Shown here: positions 1 through 12,146 of the stretch, piece by piece
How positions within the stretch are numbered: the stretch's first letter is position 1
Layout: every line of letters starts with the position of its first letter
Origin: Carnegiea gigantea
Taxonomy: Eukaryota; Streptophyta; Magnoliopsida; Caryophyllales; Cactaceae
Assembly: GCA_029747015.1 (NCBI GenBank)
Contig: JAKOGI010000027.1
Location: forward strand, 1,072,001 to 1,136,000
DNA: 64,000 nt
Reading direction: 5' to 3'
Position numbers and translations under genes: made by a program
Notes under the pieces: generated by a model
The model's input: the letters and a program-made list of their open reading frames with translations, nothing else
Database searches by the model: none
Told to the model about the DNA's origin: nothing

Positions 1-576
1 GTAAGAAGCTGTAAGAAGTTGCAAAAAATTGTAAGAATAAATGTAAGAAGTTTTTGAAATATTAAAAAGTTTTATAGTATAATTATTAAATATGTATGCA
101 TAGCTGGTGGTTATTAATATATGAATTGTAAAAAAAATTATTTCATGAAAGTAAATTACGTATATTATTGATATTTATGAAATTAATTTTATAACATCAA
201 TAAACAAATTATATTTTAACATTAGAAAAAAAGTTATTTTTCTACAACTATCATTTTGGATGATAAAAAATAATGTTGAAATTACATAATTAATGAAAAC
301 AAATGTTTAAACAAGTGAATTAAGTAACAATAAAATAAATTCAAGTTGACAAATATGTGAACCAAATATGTTCTACACTTGAGGCAGTTTTTTGGTATTA
401 ACATTAGTTTCACCTCTCTATATAAAATTGAAAAAAAAAACAAATTTTCTCAACAAATTGAATAGAACCCTAAAAATAAAATCCTATTTAAATTAAACAT
501 TTTGAATTTATATTCAACTCAATGTTCAATTGTATAATAATAGCAATCAAGTTGAAACATGTTGACTTATTTTCTC
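1..576. other. Decamer-array tail and AT-rich intergenic DNA
   Basis: The first 60 bases are the end of a degenerate decamer array (GTAAGAAGTT-like units). The rest is AT-rich DNA matching 51250-51885. No gene is supported; the short reading frames here are not shared sensibly with the paralog. Confidence 0.7.
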
Positions 577-580
577 TACA

Positions 581-2057
581 ATTAAATGTTTCCAATTGCA
601 TGGCCTGTTGTTAAAGGTGAAAGCAATGACTCCTTGGAGTGGTTTCTTCAGCATTTGAGGGACTGCCTTAGAGGCATAAATGGCTTTGGTTGGAGTTTCA
701 TATCTGATGAACACAAGGTGATTTTCTTCTACTGTAAACTCTTTTTGAGTTGGAGTTCCAAGCATATGACTGACTTTGCATTTTTTTTTTAAATACAGGC
801 AATTCTTCATGCCCTGGCAGTTGTATTCTCCAATTATAAGCACAGATACTGTGTCGACATATATATGCAAACTGGAAGAAGACTCATAAGGGTGAAGAAT
901 TGAAGTTTTTATTTTGGAATGCAGCAAAGGCATACAACCAAACTGTTTTGAAAGATACAATTAAGGTACTCAGATAAACTTCCCTAAGGCAGCAGAAGAT
1001 TTTAAGTTTCAAAATGCAAGACTATTCTGCAGGGCCTTCATGAGAGAGGATTCAAAATGTGATGTTATTGTCAACAATATGATGGAGACTTTCAATGCCT
1101 ATGTTGTCCATGAAAGAACCAAACATTTGATCGACATGTTAGAGGATATTAGAATGGCTTTGATGGAGAGGATTGTGGTGAAAAGGTCAATTATGGAAGC
1201 TTCTAAAGATGGCATCTGCCCTAAAATAAAGAGTAAACTAGAGAAGGAAAAAGAAGAAGCAAGAAATTGTTTTTCTATTCCAGCTGGCAACAAAGTCTTC
1301 CAGGTTAAGTACAAGCTAGACAGCCTTATTGTAGATCTCAACCAAGCCAAATACACATGCAGAAAATGGAATCTCATAGGAATACCTTGTTGTCATGCCA
1401 TTGCATGTGCAGCATGGATGAAGTAAGGTCCAGAAGGTTATGTGCATTCTTATTTCAAGAAGGAAAAGTATATAATAACCTATGAATGTTTAATATCTCC
1501 CTATGCTGGAGAGAGATATTGGCCTGAGAAGGAGATGCCACTGCAAGCTCCACCAATTAAGTTAGGGCCTGGTAGACCAAAGAGAAACAGAAGGAAAGAT
1601 CCACATAAAGATCCAAAAAAGGTAGGTAGGTTGGCAAGACATGGAAGGCAGATGGTGTGCATCAACTACAAGAGTGCTAGTCATAATAAGAAGGGATGTC
1701 CTCAACTAGCAGAGTCTACTCATGGCAACCCACCTCCATAGAAAAGGCAATGGGGCAGACCAAGGAAACAACCTGAGTTTCTCAGTGAGCTAAAGGAGCA
1801 AGGAGTAGCAGCTACTAGAAGTAGAGGAGGAATTAGAGGTAGGAGAGGTAGAGGGAGAACAGTTAGGGTAAGTGTTTCACATTTCATTTTTTTATAAACA
1901 AAACATTTTTCTGATTTTGCACATTATTAATTTTTTATTTTTCAATATCTTAGAATGTTCTACCCTCATCTGGACCACAGTTCATGACAGATCAAGGCCA
2001 GTCTCTCATTTCCAGTCAAGTATCAGTAGCTACCAACAACTCACAGTCTTTTATTAG
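581..2057 (+). pseudogene. MULE transposase, 5'-truncated
   Basis: The first exon (581-717, followed by GTG) encodes the MULE signature FPIAWPVVKGE with GWSFISDEHK. A short intron ends at the AG at 797-798, and the next exon carries HRYC and HIYANWKK-like text, as in the MULE DDE domain. The C-terminal half (1040-1426) ends in a SWIM zinc finger (YTCRKWNLIGIPCCHAIAC). A GRPKRNRRK basic stretch and a CCHC-like knuckle (CINYKSASHNKKGC) follow at 1442-1741. The N-terminal DNA-binding domain and first catalytic Asp are absent. Stops at 1424 and 1739 and frame changes near 860 and 965-1040 interrupt it. It is a dead mudrA-type transposase. Confidence 0.8.
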
Positions 2058-2539
2058 CCCTCCATAGTCAAGATTTCAACTTCTCTGCACCCTTTAAGTG
2101 TCAGATTTGTACGTTAAAATAGTCAAATTTAAGTGTGGTGTTCTGTGCTGTGTGTTAGACTTATGTAATTTGGATATCAGATGTGTATACTTGAGGCTTT
2201 ATGTGCCAGGTCTACAGTGACTTGTAAATCTTTTTTGCTCATTTTGTTAACATATAGGGAAAGTAATGACTATTTTAGATCATTACTTGCTCATTAGTTG
2301 CTACCGAGCACAACATTATAATGACTATTTTGGATCACATGCTTTTAGAGCAAAATATTTCACCACTTTCATTCTTTTCATTTATTCAATACAAAGTATA
2401 GCCACCCAACCACATTCATCTACCCCAATAAATAGCTACAAAACTTCAACAGCAACTCCTTACATCTATCCATATCATACCATCAATTTTTCCTGACTAG
2501 AAGTATCACAACTAAGAAAATAGTCAGATACATCTACAT

Positions 2540-3040
2540 TTAGTGCCACCCCCACGTGTTTGCAGCTGTAAATTTTAGTGCCGTGAGTTCCTCGTTCACT
2601 ACCTTCATTTCTTGTTCAACTCTTCTCCTGTTCACCTTCTCCTTAACAATCTTGCTTCTTAATTTTACATTCTCTTCTTTCAACATTTGCAGTTCATCAG
2701 CATTCATTGCGTTCTCTTCTTCCCATTTGAAAAATCCACAATCTTCATTAACCTACAATACACAAAAGTAACACATTAATTGCAGATTGCACCCAGTCAT
2801 TAAACCCTAATTTTTATCATTCTACTAATGTAACCCCATTTTGATTTCACTTGCCTTTCACAATTGACACCCAAAAAACTTTCTGTCCCTATTTGGGGGT
2901 CTTCTACAAGTTTGATATATAGCAGGTAAGTCATGAAAACACTTCACCATGCCTAGAATCGAGCTCTGGCTACTTGAATTTGATGTCTTCCCAGGATTTG
3001 ATGACCCAGCACGTTGCTGTTCTACCAGATATGTTCACCT
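2540..3040 (-). pseudogene. GRF-type zinc-finger protein, MULE-associated
   Basis: On the minus strand, exon 1 (about 3040-2855) encodes KCFHDLPAIYQT and then NRDRKFFGCQL, which matches the GRF finger layout CxCG..A...T....N.GR.FFGC with the second Cys replaced by His. An in-frame TGA follows. The intron has a GC donor in good context (AAAG then GCAAGT) and ends with TTGTAG at 2753. Exon 2 (2752-2540) begins VNEDCGFFKWEEE, the end of the finger, then a Lys/Glu-rich coiled coil, and stops at TAA. GRF fingers with coiled coils commonly accompany plant MULEs. Function unknown; this copy is broken. Confidence 0.7.
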
Positions 3041-4130
3041 CTTGGAACGGATCTCGACTTCGGACTTTCATTTTCTTCTTTCTCTTCAAAATCGCATTTT
3101 TTGCTTTGAAAAGGAGGGAGACTGAGACAGAGATTTCGCAAGATGAGAGAATGGGAGAGGAGGGAGATTGAGGAAGGAGTAAGAATGAGAAAGGAGAGAG
3201 CCTATGTGTCCAAAATTAAACGGTCAACTAATCTTACTAGGATAAACAAGGTCAAACTCCCATTTTTCTTTTTCTTTTTCTTTTTTTGTTCGCTTCTTAC
3301 TTATACATAGGCATCAACCACCGCCACGTCACCTTTCCGACGAGTCCGACTCGGTGGTGGTATACCAAAAATAAATCCCTTCAAAGTAAAATTCATCGGT
3401 AAGGATTTCTTAAGTTCAGCTTATTATCTTCCACTACGCCATAAGTTGAGATTATTATATTCTAAAAATCCTTTTTAAAAAATACATATATGCATATCAT
3501 ACCATTCGGATTAAGGGCAGTGAAAATTAAGCAGAAAAAAATAAGATTGAAAAAATTAATGTTCAAAATATAAAGAGTGCTAAGTGCAAAAAAACCATCA
3601 GATACCATTCGGATCAATCTACATCCATAATAAAAATGTATTTTGTACCAAAGTATTACAACCTACTGTTCAAAAACCAACTCAACAAAAAATTTAAGTT
3701 GAGATTTGAACTCGAGACCTCTCAGTTAGAAAAGCTCTGATACAATGTTCAAAAACCAACTCAACCAAAGGTTTAAACTAATTGTTGAAGACTCAGAAAT
3801 AGGATTATCCTCTAAGATCTACTATGACTTCTTTTATACAAAAAAATTAGAAGAATTGATGAAAAAAATTAGTTATTTCTAAATTATGGGGCAAATACTC
3901 AACCACGTCGAAGGTGGCCGTTAAAGCCTGGGCCATTGGAACAAAGTGGACAAAAAAGATAAAGAAAAGGAACGTCTCAATCTTCATAATTTAATTAATG
4001 TTAAATTAACAAAAAGGAGTTTCTTCAACTTCAACAAGCTCACGCCAAAAGGTCTAATGCATGCGACGCTAAAGAAGCACAACGTACATATGCTTTTGAT
4101 TGTATGTGGCTAATCATTATTACACAGCAC
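3041..4130. other. Intergenic, no gene seen
   Basis: At 3041-3465 there is a T-rich tract and an unexplained short GC-rich inverted motif (CCACCG near 3317 and CGGTGGTGG near 3352), possibly the end of the MULE. From 3466 the sequence aligns with copy B from about 53500. A reversed tRNA box-B-like string lies near 3710 but without convincing SINE structure. No coding region is supported. Confidence 0.5.
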
Positions 4131-5201
4131 TAGACCTGGCAAAAATTGACAAGATCCGAACTCGCCAGAAAGTTTTGGGTTTTGAACACGCTTTTCTCGA
4201 CGCGAACCCGAAAAACCCGTAAATTCTTGGGTCAAACCCGACCCGAACCCAAACCCGCCCGCTCGATCCGAATATTATATACTTACTATTTATTTTCTTT
4301 AATTTTTTCCTCTTAATAATAATAGTTTTTCATTATAACGACGTTTAGAGAGACGTTATACAATTAGCATATCCCTTCACAAATTAGACAATGGTTCCCT
4401 TTTTTCACGTAAAACAATGTCATATGCAACTTATAAATGATACAATTTTAGAAAATGGCCATAAAACAACTCTAATATTAAGAAAAATAATTTAGAATTA
4501 GATAAGTATTGAAAATATGTAAGTATACCATTATATTCTTGGTAAAATAAATACGTCTCATCGCATTTTAAAATATCTTGCGCGTATATAATATTCTTTC
4601 GTTTGAATTCCTTCTAATTGGCCTCGAAGCTGATGCAATGTTGAGCAATGGGCCAACTTATGTTCGTGCTAGGATCGACGTACTAATAAAGCATGCCACT
4701 ACAAGAAAAAGACCAAATAAAGACGGAATCAGCGACGGAACATCAAATTATTAAACGGGCTATTAATGGGTCAAACCGCTCTGACTCGTTAACATGCTTT
4801 AGATGGGCCGACCTATGAATAACCCGACCAATTATTAATATTTTAATATACGAATCAACCTATTCAAACGTGACTCATTGTCCACCGGCACATGAATTTC
4901 ATATATCATGTTGGAAAGTTTGGATATTTTTGATATTCTTTGAAAAATTACAATTACAATGCTTGTTAATTAAATACAGACAATTTTAAGTAATAAATAT
5001 ACCAAATTTTTGATTTTGATAAAAAAAGAAATAATTCAGTAAAAAGCCGCTTTAAACCCGTTGGGTTGATCCGAAACCCGTAAAACCGAAATACACCCGC
5101 ACCTATTTTACCCGAACCTGAAATACACCCGACCTGTATTTTACCCAAACTCGAATACACCCAATCCGTATTTGACCCGCCCGCCCCAATTGACAGGTCT
5201 A
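4131..5201. mobile_element. hAT-like non-autonomous transposon (A-specific)
   Basis: The termini are inverted repeats TAGACCTGGCA and TGACAGGTCTA. They are flanked by 8-bp direct repeats CACAGCAC (4123-4130) and TACAGCAC (5202-5209), 7 of 8 identical. Copy B at about 54310 has a single TACAGCAC and no insert. The subterminal regions are rich in ACCCG/CGGGT words on both sides. No transposase is encoded in its 1071 bp. An 8-bp duplication and TAG-starting ends point to the hAT superfamily. Confidence 0.85.
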
Positions 5202-5810
5202 TACAGCACTAATCAGATTACACTGATGACTCGCACAAGGTGTGAATCAGTTACAAATGTTCACACCAATATATATAATTATATACTGCATAAAGCGTAG
5301 TTTTCAGAAAATAATAGTGACAGATCCAAATATTTTATATAAAAATATTTTATTGTTAAATATCTCACAACTTTATAAGTAGTGATTAATTTTTATGTAC
5401 ATTTATTATTTTCGGTGTCAATTTGTACATGAATTCAAATCGTTCAATATAGGATCATTTTTATCAGGTTTACACAGAAGAGGGGGGACAAAATCTTTAC
5501 TCAAAGGGTTATAAATAGGAGCTTGTTAAAGCTTTTCATGGCTACTTTAGGCATATTAAACCTTTAAATGATCAGGCAATAATGACAATAACAATAACAA
5601 CACTTATCAGTGTGGGTCCCACTTTCGCAGGTTTTGAAGAGACCTAGATGTAGACAACTTTATCTCTATAGACATCCATACTCGTAGAGAGACTGATTCT
5701 AAGAGACCTACAAATAAATTAAAACTTTAAATGATCATGGTTGGCTCTAAAAGAAATGATTGAATAGTTTACTAAGGAAGGGAACTGTCAAAGAACCCAT
5801 AAACATCATA
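5202..5810. other. Intergenic, duplicated in copy B
   Basis: This aligns closely with 54310-54905. No conserved reading frame, RNA gene or repeat structure is evident. Confidence 0.6.
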
Positions 5811-6835
5811 TCATATATATATTATATAAAACTGAATAAGTTGTGAGAGTGACATTTATCATATTTTCATTGGTTATTATATTAATTATTTTGAAGGGGA
5901 GCCTTGGAGTAACGGTAAGGCTGTCTCTGTGTAACCAAAAAGTCACGGGTTCGAGTCATGGAATTAGCCACTGACAAAGTCAGGTTAGGCTGCCTACAAT
6001 TTACCCCTTGGGGTGCGGCCCTTCCCCGGACCTTGCGTGAATGCGGGATGCTTGTGCACCGGACTACCCTTTTATTATATTAATTGTTTTCTTTATTTTA
6101 ATTGCACAGTTACTAATCAATAAATTTTTTATGATTAATGAACTAATCAAATTTGGGAGTCAAATATCTATTTTTATAGTTAATAATCCAAACTGAAGTT
6201 TACTGAACGGGAGGTTAATATTAATATTTTTATTAAATGTCAATGTTTACAATTAGCTTCCGTAACATTTTATTACCATTTTGAATTACTTTTTTTTGAA
6301 AAACATATTATTCTCTTTGCAAATGTTTATTATCTTTATTACTAAATAAAATACAAATTGTAGCAGAGAATAATAAATAAACTTAGTTAATAGAAAAGTT
6401 AAATATTACAATCACAAGATGAACATTTACTATATGCCTATATTTATTCATTATACATGTAAACTGAGATGATAAATATATTTATCATTTGTTTTATGTT
6501 TTACTTTTAAATGTGAAATTTGACTTTTATGTATAAATTTATTGGAATTATGACCAACAACTTAATAGAAAGACTCACTGGACTATAAAGCAAATTTGAA
6601 TGTTGTATTTGTTAAGGCATTCGAACCAAAGAAGAGCTTAGTGATTAGAATCAAGATGACCTTAATGTATGAAGATGTATGATATTATACATAGACCTTC
6701 ACAAATCACAAACACATTAATTCTCAAATGACAATATTTATGATTAGTTAAAAACAACACACTTATTATTAAAACAATATATCCACTACTAAAAGAATAA
6801 TACATACCGGTGCAAAGCATGGGATTCTCACTAGT
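5811..6835 (+). mobile_element. Non-autonomous Helitron (A-specific)
   Basis: It starts with TC followed by an AT-rich stretch and ends with CTAGT (6831-6835). About 10 bases inside the 3' end lies a short hairpin, CCGGTGC-AAA-GCATGGG, the typical plant Helitron terminus. It sits between A and T with no target duplication. Copy B around 54905 lacks it, joining the same flanks (AAACATTATA and ATCGTG). No Rep/helicase is encoded. An Au SINE is nested inside. Confidence 0.75.
5893..6073 (+). mobile_element. Au-type tRNA-derived SINE
   Basis: The element begins GGGGAGCCTTGG, has an A-box-like region (TAACGGTAAGG) and a B box (GGTTCGAGTC), and continues into the body typical of the plant Au SINE (CTTCCCCGGACC, then TGCACCGGACTACCC) with a T-rich end. 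It is flanked by 17-bp direct repeats at 5876-5892 and 6074-6090 with one mismatch. It looks full length, about 180 bp, and is nested in the Helitron. Confidence 0.9.
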
Positions 6836-7879
6836 TATATAATCGTGATTAACATCTGAATCTTCCATAAGAAGCCTTGCCCTAATGATGCCAATTAGTG
6901 GGCATAAAGAAAAGTAATGACATAGAACCTTCCTTTTATGGAAGTGTGACATTATTTTATTGTGGGATAAATTTTCCTTTTTTAGAGAGAGATCGAGGGT
7001 TGGAGAGAGAAAGAGAAAGCATAGACACATACATCATTGTGCATAGTGATAAGCAACAGCTTTAATTTGGCCTTTCAAATTATCTATAAGTTCTTCCAAA
7101 GTGGTATGGCAAAGGCCAAAGTATGAATCACAGGCACATCCAGTAGCATATGGGAATATGATCAGAAAATTAATTAATTAAAATACATGGTTGAAGTGGT
7201 TTGATAGTTGGTTTATTTAAATAAGATATTAATTCGAATCTTGACTATAGAGACAAATTGTATTAGAAAAAATTTTCCCTTTATAGATTTGTGTGAGTGC
7301 CTTTTACTTCAGTTCACAAAATTAAACACAATATTGGGTTCTGATAAATAAAAATTTGATTTGGTTTCATAGGTATTGTTCTTAAATAAGATCTTAAATT
7401 TGACTCTTAAGAAAAGAAATCAGATCTTTAAAAAAATTATATTTTTTGTAAATTAGAATAGTTAGCTCTATTTCAATTATACCTGACAAACCTGATCTGA
7501 AATCTGAACTAAATGACTAAAATTTAGACCATCACCTGACACCTGAAATAGTTAACCCAAAGTGAACTGGAAACTGAACTTGACTTGAGCCGAGCCGACC
7601 TATCCCACACATTGTTTTTGCTGAACTTAATTTTCTCTATCAAATGAGCTTATTGGACTAGAAATCGAGTAACTCAAAGCCAACACGAATAGAAAAGAAA
7701 GCTACTCAAAGTCGAAATCGAACCAAATCTGATTGATCTAACCATGACTCAATTTGAAGTTAACGTCATTGGAAGTCAAATCGAATGATTTATTTGCCAA
7801 GCAGGTGTGACTTCACAATTAAATAATAAATAATGCTATAAAATAATAGAGTATATGATTCTGATTTTTATTTTTCCCT
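6836..7879. other. Intergenic, duplicated in copy B
   Basis: Aligns with about 54905-55925. A block at 6836-7160 is better conserved than its surroundings. A short palindrome (TTTGGCCTTT near 7067, AAAGGCCAAA near 7113) is weakened in copy B. No gene is recognised. Confidence 0.4.
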
Positions 7880-8090
7880 AGTGTCGCTTTGACTTTATCT
7901 TCTGCACTTTCGGCTACCAAAATGGGAATCATGCAATATGCAGGCATGTTGGAATTCCAAATGGGAGGCTGGGGTTGGTCTCTCCTGGTGATTCACAGCC
8001 AACCATGGGGATGTGATGTGTGTGGCAGGGAAACATGGTACATGCCTCTTGGAGTTGGACCATCACCAATAATTGAATTTTAAAATATCT
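7880..8090. other. Conserved GC-rich island of unknown role
   Basis: About 210 bp clearly less AT-rich than its surroundings and well preserved in copy B (55930-56140). Copy B differs by a 1-bp deletion and a few substitutions that change the reading frames on plus and minus, so protein coding is unlikely. An imperfect foldback joins the region near 7950-7972 to the region near 8043-8060 (GCCTCTTGGAGTT). I do not recognise a known miRNA in it. It may be an untranslated exon, a non-coding RNA or a decayed gene fragment. Confidence 0.35.
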
Positions 8091-8655
8091 AAGAATAAAC
8101 TTTAAATGTATGCATTTTTTACCCATATAAATATTTAAATAATAAATTAATTCTGTTTTTCTAATTTAGAAATCATGAAGATGTTGGATTAAATACTTAA
8201 CATTCTAAAATTTAGTTATTGGAAAAGGTATTATGGATAGCCAATATAGTATACAAACAAATTTTTTTTCTAAAGTTATTTATATAAAGAAAGATGTTAA
8301 GGCCTAGCAATCTCACTCTTATTTTCATACACAAATTTAGACTTTTAATTAAGTTAATTTATTGACAATTTTTATTTTATTTCACACATAAATATAAAGA
8401 AAAGCCCCTCTTATTAGAAGACAAGAAGAGGGAAAAAATATTGACTCCAATGCCAACCTTAGCTTTCGAGTTCGTTAACTACTAGCTCGAGACCTCTGGG
8501 TAGGCCACACCAATAATAAACTAATGGTTCCTATTAATATCACATATAAAATAGGCAACAGGACTCAAAGTTTATCCCTATTTTTTTTTGTTAATTTAGG
8601 GCATGCTATTTTGGAGTAAACAAGAATTTATTTTTAAATTAATCTAATAGCTATA

Positions 8656-9549
8656 TCGATGCATATATATTAAAACAAAATCTTACATTGATTTAAAAAA
8701 AACAATCTTACAAAGTTAGCATATATGTGTCAAATTTTTAGAAGTTTGGACTTTTCTTAGCCTAACTCCAAGTCACATAAGTTATTATTTTCAATTACAC
8801 AAGTAAATAGTAAAATCTATCCAAAAAATAGTAAATAATAATACTTATTATTATAACTATGGAATATTAGAGCTATTAGATTACATTATGATGGTAGTTA
8901 CATATCCTATTTATTTTAAATACATAATTATTATGAAATAATAACATATTTCTGATTTTTACTACTATTATACTACTACTATACTACTGCTACTACTACT
9001 GTTGTTGTTGTTGTTATCACATTCATGCAATCTTACCAGAAATAATTTATCAAATGAATAATATATCATTTATGAATCACATAAAACTATTGTAGCCAGT
9101 TAGCTTTTAAAAAAGAATTGAAAATTCTGAAACTGGTCTAAGATATCATAAATTGAATTTTCTTCTTTTTCCATTCATGAATAATGTTGGGAGTGGGATT
9201 TTCTGCTTAAATTTTTTTAAAAAAATTGTACTTTTTTAACTGAGGATCAAATAATTTTTTTCATAAATTACATGAATTACAAATGCAATTTACTATATCT
9301 TGTACATATATTTATTACAATTAGAAAACTCAAAATTTTTTCATGCATTGCATGGATATAGAAAAACAACACAAAACCTCCTAATCTTTTAACAAACGTT
9401 ACTCATATTTTTAAAACTATTAATTTATGAAACTAAAAAAATTCCATGCATCATATGAAATATTAGATGGTTTAGTATTTTGTACACACATTTACTACGA
9501 GCAAAAACTCAAAACTATGTCGTACATTGCACAGGAACCACATACTAGT
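8656..9549 (+). mobile_element. Old Helitron-like element, shared by both copies
   Basis: The 3' terminus is CTAGT (9545-9549), preceded by a degenerate hairpin (CGTACATTGCACAGG). The proposed 5' end is TC at 8656-8657 followed by ATATATTAAAAC-type sequence usual for plant Helitrons. Copy B carries the same element at 56738-57652, so it predates the duplication. A second similar terminus-like string lies near 9335. The 5' limit is uncertain. Confidence 0.5.
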
Positions 9550-11484
9550 TCAAATATTATAAAAGTAGGAGTTCGGAGAAGTTGAAAAAAATAAAAAGAC
9601 AAAAATATAAGCCTGATTTAATTAGTTCAATCAAATCTAAGATGGAAAAAAAAAATTGAATAATAAGAAAACAAGTTGAAAATAAAAGGCCCTTACACTC
9701 ATTAGGGTCGAAGCTAAGAATATACAGTTGATTATTATATTATGTAAGTTGTTAGGGAGGAAAATCACTTGAATTGAAATTGTGTTAAGGTGGTGCTCCT
9801 TAATTAGTAGTATGTAATATATTTGTTAATAGGCAGTATGTAATATATTTCTTTACCATTCCGAACTCAAGTGAGTTGCAACACATGCAAAAAATATATA
9901 TCAAACACATTGGATACTATTGAATAACTATTCAACTAAAGATTTCAAATAAACGACTGATGTCAAAGCTTGACTACTAAGTATTGTGATGGAAACTGAT
10001 ATGTCCCTTTTGTTAATTATCTCTACACTTAAAAGAATGAATGTCAACATATGTTTCTTTCATACATTCAACAATGTATACATGTATACAATTCATGTTG
10101 CTTAAAATTCAATAATTAACAGTGAAAGTTTAAATATACGTATATCTTAATATATTATATATTAGTTCGAATGATCTGGTGATGCTTCCCTTTATACAAC
10201 ATATCAAGTATAAGTGAATAATAAGAGAGCTCGAATTTTTGTAATTTAGCGGTACCTTGACTCTGATTAAAGGAATCAAAAATCAATAATATGTATGCGC
10301 TTCAATGTATAATAGCATGATTTTCTATTCATAAAATTTAAATTTGACTTTTATCAGCCTTAATACTTTCCTAAATATCAAATTCTTTTAGGGTGTGATC
10401 ACTGTAGCATTGAGATATAGTATTTAATGATTATTGATGTATACTTTCCTAAATGGTTAAATATTATCCGTAAAATACTCTAAAATATTCCATTATCTAA
10501 GATGGACTTGTTCTCTTCAATGTATTATATCATTAACATTCAACATTGTTCAGCATTGTTTAATATTCATTGAAAGTATTTAGTTACATTTTGACAAATA
10601 TTCGCCACCATTTAGCACCAGTCAACACTAGTAAAAAACATTCAGCTTTCAATATTGAAATCTAGATTGAAAAGAACAAGGTCCTTAACTAGCTCACAAG
10701 TTGTAGACATTGAGTTGGTGGAATCAACAAAAGGAAAACTAGTTTCAATTTTCAAAGATGCCTGTTCATTGTTCTCATCGACTGAGTTCTTGGGAAGTAA
10801 AGCAAATTAGGCCAACATACACTAACAGAGTGGCCCAACAATGTAGAGAACCAATATTTCCATTAAGCTCCTCAGGCCTAAGAGCTATAGGCTGCCACGT
10901 CCAGCACAGGTGCACAACCACTTTTTGTAGATTTCAAGGAGGAATATTTTGGTCTTGACACTCTATTTGATAGTTTTTCCTTTGCTGAATAATTTAATGG
11001 TTGGTCAACATCGTAACTACACAAGTAGATGTGAAGAACATGTAACTAACATGATTCAGGCCGATTCATTTCAGCAATTTAAAGAGCATGTTCGACGACA
11101 TTGGTTGTTTTAATAGGGCCTAGTTATTTTGTTGGTTGTTATCTATCTTGCAAATTGTTATCCGTTAGATATTTAGTGATTAGTGATTAGCAGATAGAAT
11201 AATTGCCTAGCATGTATAAGTGTTGGATAAAAATAGTTGTTCTGATAGATGATTAATGCAAAATGATACAGACTTAACGATTATAGTATTTACCAACGGC
11301 TAGGAATAATGGCTAACTATTACTACACTTCATCAACGGTTAGTCGCGGTTATGAATAGCGTATAGAGATAGCAAACATTCGTTAGCTTGATTTCACCAA
11401 TAATTAATATGTATACGAACACTTGGCAGTTAGCATCCTTCGGGAACGATTGATAGTCACCAAATACTTTCTAAATGCTAAAAC
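9550..11484. other. Intergenic with MITE-like remnants
   Basis: Aligns with 57653-59640 of copy B. Around 10400-10620 and 11050-11470 there are AT-rich repeat remnants that recur elsewhere in the window (for example 48600-48800). At 10900-10970 both copies share a short open stretch reading LFVDFKEEYFG-like on plus, without start or splice context. No gene is supported. Confidence 0.4.
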
Positions 11485-12053
11485 TAGGGATGACAATAAA
11501 GCCCGTACCCATTTAAAACCCGTAAAATCCGCCCCATTTAAAACCCAAATGGGTGGTGAAAATGGGTTTTAAATGGGTATGGGGCGGTTATTGAAAAACG
11601 GGTATAGGAATGGATACGGGTATGCTTATAGCCCTCACCCACCCCGTACCCATACCCTACCCATACCCGTTTTTATAATAAGAAAAAAATTATTTTCAAT
11701 TAATATTTTTTCGCTTTAAGTCCAATCCAAACCGTTCTAACAAAAAAATTAGTCAATAATGTATTTGATTTCACATTTCTAAACAATATATTCCTAAAAT
11801 ATCACAACTTTACAATCTTATAATGACAAAAACAAATATCGTATTGGATATAGGTTTTATATGGGTATTGATTGTCATTTTCTATGTGAACCTGAATAAA
11901 ATCTGCAAACCTGCAAAACTCGATAGGTATGGATACGTGTTTTATTTTTTAATACCCGATGGGTACGTGTACGAATATGGGTATGATTTTCGAAAACGGC
12001 TATGGATAAGGGTACGGCTCAACCCACCCCGTACCCGCCCATTGCCATCCCTA
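11485..12053. mobile_element. hAT-like MITE (A-specific)
   Basis: The terminal inverted repeats are TAGGGATGACAAT and ATTGCCATCCCTA. They are flanked by perfect 8-bp direct repeats GCTAAAAC at 11477-11484 and 12054-12061. Copy B near 59640 has one related copy of the target (GTTAACAC) and no insert. The interior is rich in GGGTA/TACCC words. Length is 569 bp with no transposase. The same family recurs at 52400-52974. Confidence 0.9.
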
Positions 12054-12146
12054 GCTAAAACGAGCAAGCCCTTAACATGGATTAATCTAAATAACTTGAC
12101 CCAATCAGTTCAATCCTGTTAAGTTTTATATATCAATTGAGTCTTA

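Larger units (their letters stand above)
577..3465 (+). mobile_element. Mutator-like element (MULE) remnant
   Basis: The stretch has no counterpart in copy B, where homology breaks at about 51885 and resumes at about 53500. It contains a MULE transposase remnant on plus (581-2057) and a GRF zinc-finger remnant on minus (2540-3040), arranged convergently as in MuDR. No terminal inverted repeats or target duplication were found. The outer limits are simply where homology with copy B is lost, and the 5' part of the element is missing. Confidence 0.65.

Noticed and set aside
3690..3790. Reverse-strand SINE from a box-B-like string
   Set aside because: No A box, tail or target duplication found.
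5896..5968. A functional tRNA gene
   Set aside because: It is the tRNA-like head of an Au SINE with a SINE body and target duplications; it does not fold as a complete tRNA.
6662..7030. 122-codon minus-strand frame
   Set aside because: It crosses the Helitron boundary at 6835, so it cannot be an ancestral gene.
7950..8060. miR482-like precursor in the GC-rich island
   Set aside because: The folding is imperfect and no arm matches a known mature miRNA.
7889..8083. 64-codon plus-strand frame in the GC-rich island
   Set aside because: A 1-bp deletion in copy B shifts this frame, and there is no family match.
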